This document shows positions 4,829-5,746 of a stretch of 5,746 bases of DNA, piece after piece. The first letter of the stretch is position 1, and the number at the start of each line of letters is the position of its first letter. The notes under the pieces were generated by a model. It did no database searches. It worked only from the letters and a program-made list of their open reading frames with translations, and was not told the origin of the DNA. A program made the position numbers and the translations under genes. Origin of the DNA: Rhodoferax sp. OV413 (GTDB taxonomy: Bacteria > Pseudomonadota > Gammaproteobacteria > Burkholderiales > Burkholderiaceae_C). The stretch spans positions 1 through 5,746 of the forward strand of contig CAMATS010000169.1 of the NCBI GenBank assembly GCA_945861195.1, given 5' to 3'.

Positions 4829-4990
4829 TTAGCCCAGCCGCCCAGCCAATTGCAAAGACGCGCGCAAGGTGTCGTTGATGCGGGTTTGCCAGCCATCGCC
4901 GCTGGCACGCAGGGCGGCCAGCACATCGGCGTCAAGGCGGATTTTGATGGGCGTTTTGCTTACAGCGGCCCTAGGCCGCCCCCGGTGCAC
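4829..4990 (-). pseudogene. brnA: BrnA antitoxin, C-terminal half only
   Basis: The frame from 4990 (GTG) to TAA at 4829 codes 53 residues: RGRPRAAVSKTPIKIRLD (3-20), ADVLAALRASGDGWQTRIND (21-40), then TLRASLQLAGRL. The I-K-I-R-L-D-x-D-V-L and G-D-G-W-Q-T-R-I-N-D-x-L-R strings are the BrnA signature, a ribbon-helix-helix DNA-binding and dimerisation region. The N-terminal half of BrnA is missing; no ATG precedes it in frame before the stop at 5045-5047. The GTG has a GAGGG about ten bases upstream and could still start a short protein able to bind the old operator. It directly follows BrnT fragments in the normal toxin-then-antitoxin order. I call it a remnant, with possible residual DNA binding. 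Confidence 0.75.
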
Positions 4991-5054
4991 CCGTGTCTCG
5001 CCCTCAAACAGCCAGGGTCTTGTCCCGTTTGAGCCTGTCAGGCTCTAACTGCAT
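4988..5054 (-). pseudogene. brnT: BrnT toxin remnant (two fragments, frame broken)
   Basis: ATG 5054 begins MQLEPDRLKRDKTLAV and stops at 5004. That matches the start I know for BrnT proteins (acidic/Asp-Pro start, then KRDxTLAxRGLDFxxAxxVF). The next frame then gives LFEGETRVH (about 5014-4985), resembling the following BrnT segment around VFxGET, before BrnA sequence begins. So about 11 codons seem lost after LA, with a frame change, and the remaining C-terminal two-thirds of the RNase toxin are gone. Because the fragments are short, the identification relies partly on their place directly before BrnA sequence. It is clearly non-functional as a toxin. Confidence 0.5.
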
Positions 5055-5090
5055 GATGATTAAATCTGCATCCAATAAGGCAAAACACAC

Positions 5091-5630
5091 TCAAAACGAC
5101 GAGCCTGGCGTGGCCAGGAACTCAAGCTCTTCGGTGGTGGACGGCCGCCCGAGGATGGCGTTGCGGTGGGGGTAGCGGCCAAAGCGCTCGATGATGGCCT
5201 TGTGGTGGTGCTCAGAGGCCAGACTGCTCTCTAGCCCAGCTTGGCTGAACAGCGCCAGCGCGGTGCTGTGGATAAGTGGCGATTCGCTGTGCATGTAGGG
5301 CATGTACAAGAAAGGGCGTTGCCGTATCTCAAGAGCGGCATCGGCCCCAGCAGCCACGGCGGTTTGCGCCAGCGCAAGTGCCAGGGCATCGCAGGCAAAG
5401 GCCTGTGGTTGGTCTCGGTACATATTGCGCGAAAACTGGTCCAGCACAATGATTTCGGCCAATCGGCCCCGCGGCGTCTCGCGCCAGGCCTGCAGCTCGC
5501 AGCGCGCGGCCGCGGCGTGCAAGCTGCCAAAGCGCGACGCAATCAGCTGGTCAAACTCCGCCGATTTGGTCCACCATTGCTTGGCGTCGATTTCCTTGAA
5601 CCAGAAGTCCAACACGGCCTGGGCCGTCAT
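5091..5630 (-). CDS. DUF924 family protein
   Basis: A complete 179-residue member of the DUF924 family, all-alpha proteins with no established biochemical role. Family hallmarks are VLDFWFKEIDAKQWW near the N-terminus (6-20), IIVLDQFSRNMYRDQPQAF (60-78), RPFLYMPYMHSESP (105-118), HHKAIIERFGRYPHRNAIL (142-160) and the closing LGRPSTTEELEFL-ATPGSSF (160-179). Length and both ends match what I know of the family. The ATG at 5630 overlaps the stop of the preceding gene (ATGA) and has GAGGGG upstream, so the two are probably translated from one message. Conserved Asp, His, Arg and aromatic residues suggest a binding pocket, but I do not propose a reaction. The brnTA remnant starts only 36 bases after its stop. 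Confidence 0.95.
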   Translation of the reverse strand: MTAQAVLDFWFKEIDAKQWWTKSAEFDQLIASRFGSLHAAAARCELQAWRETPRGRLAEIIVLDQFSRNMYRDQPQAFACDALALALAQTAVAAGADAALEIRQRPFLYMPYMHSESPLIHSTALALFSQAGLESSLASEHHHKAIIERFGRYPHRNAILGRPSTTEELEFLATPGSSF

Positions 5631-5746
5631 GGCAGTCGCCCCTCTTCAAACGCCGCCAGTTCGCGCACCAGGCGCGTGCTGGCCACATGCAGCGTGCTGC
5701 GGTGCCGCACCACATCCACCTGCCCCGAGGAGGTTTCGTGCCCGAT
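5627..5746 (-). CDS. 3' end of an unrecognised gene (5' part outside window)
   Basis: One frame is open from the window edge to TGA at 5629-5627, which shares bases with the DUF924 start codon (ATGA). The 39 visible residues include SSGQVDVVRHRSTLHVAS (6-23) and end RLVRELAAFEEGRLP. They read as a beta-strand-like stretch followed by an amphipathic helix. I do not recognise the family from this fragment. The overlap implies co-transcription and translational coupling with the DUF924 gene. Confidence 0.65.
   Translation of the reverse strand: MGHETSSGQVDVVRHRSTLHVASTRLVRELAAFEEGRLP

Noticed and set aside
5031..5045. Palindrome GAGCCTG-T-CAGGCTC, resembling the IS terminal core GAGCCTGAA
   Set aside because: It lies inside the BrnT start fragment, where it encodes EPDRL in a sensible position. 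No other part of the terminal repeat is present, so it is probably coincidence rather than an IS scar.
1..5746. CRISPR array, tRNA or rRNA gene
   Set aside because: No regularly spaced identical repeats and no tRNA T-loop/acceptor pattern or conserved rRNA segment were seen on either strand.

Overview
The window looks like chromosomal DNA of a betaproteobacterium. The best guess is Burkholderiales, Comamonadaceae-like (Rhodoferax/Polaromonas/Acidovorax type). This is inferred from the moderately high GC, the protein families present and a GCCCGC-CTTC-GCGGGC palindrome of a type common in those genomes; no taxonomic marker gene is present. Every gene lies on the minus strand except one transposase on the plus strand. 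In minus-strand order, from high to low coordinates, the layout is as follows.

(1) 5091-5746: the 3' end of an unrecognised gene overlaps (ATGA) the start of a complete DUF924-family gene. (2) 4829-5054: a decayed brnTA toxin-antitoxin locus. Two short pieces of the BrnT toxin, in different frames, run into the C-terminal half of the BrnA antitoxin. (3) 4206-4729: a two-gene operon (TGATG overlap) of a ribbon-helix-helix regulator and a small two-helix membrane protein, behind a readable promoter. Its function is unknown. (4) About 2433-4087: a 1.65-kb insertion sequence with one rve/DDE transposase (D204, D264, E300; D-X35-E). Its inverted ends were found by eye, and the left end carries two tandem copies of the terminal motif. 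(5) 1988-2423: a vapBC locus with promoter and intact VapB antitoxin, but a VapC toxin cut down to 49 codons. The insertion sequence stops about 10 bases outside the vapB -35 box. (6) 1774-1987: mostly non-coding, with a REP-like hairpin. (7) 1-1773: a co-oriented cluster of two tiny secreted proteins sharing an NPY-x-G motif, an ECF-type sigma factor, and a one-helix membrane protein that runs off the window and is probably its anti-sigma factor.

Three things stand out. Two different toxin-antitoxin families have both lost the toxin while keeping antitoxin sequence. The sigma/membrane-protein pair sits beside two short secreted proteins that could be its output or signal. The RHH/two-helix membrane operon resembles a compact regulator-effector module that I cannot assign to any described system. 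The insertion sequence separates the RHH operon from vapB. All functional links between neighbours are inferences from position and strand.
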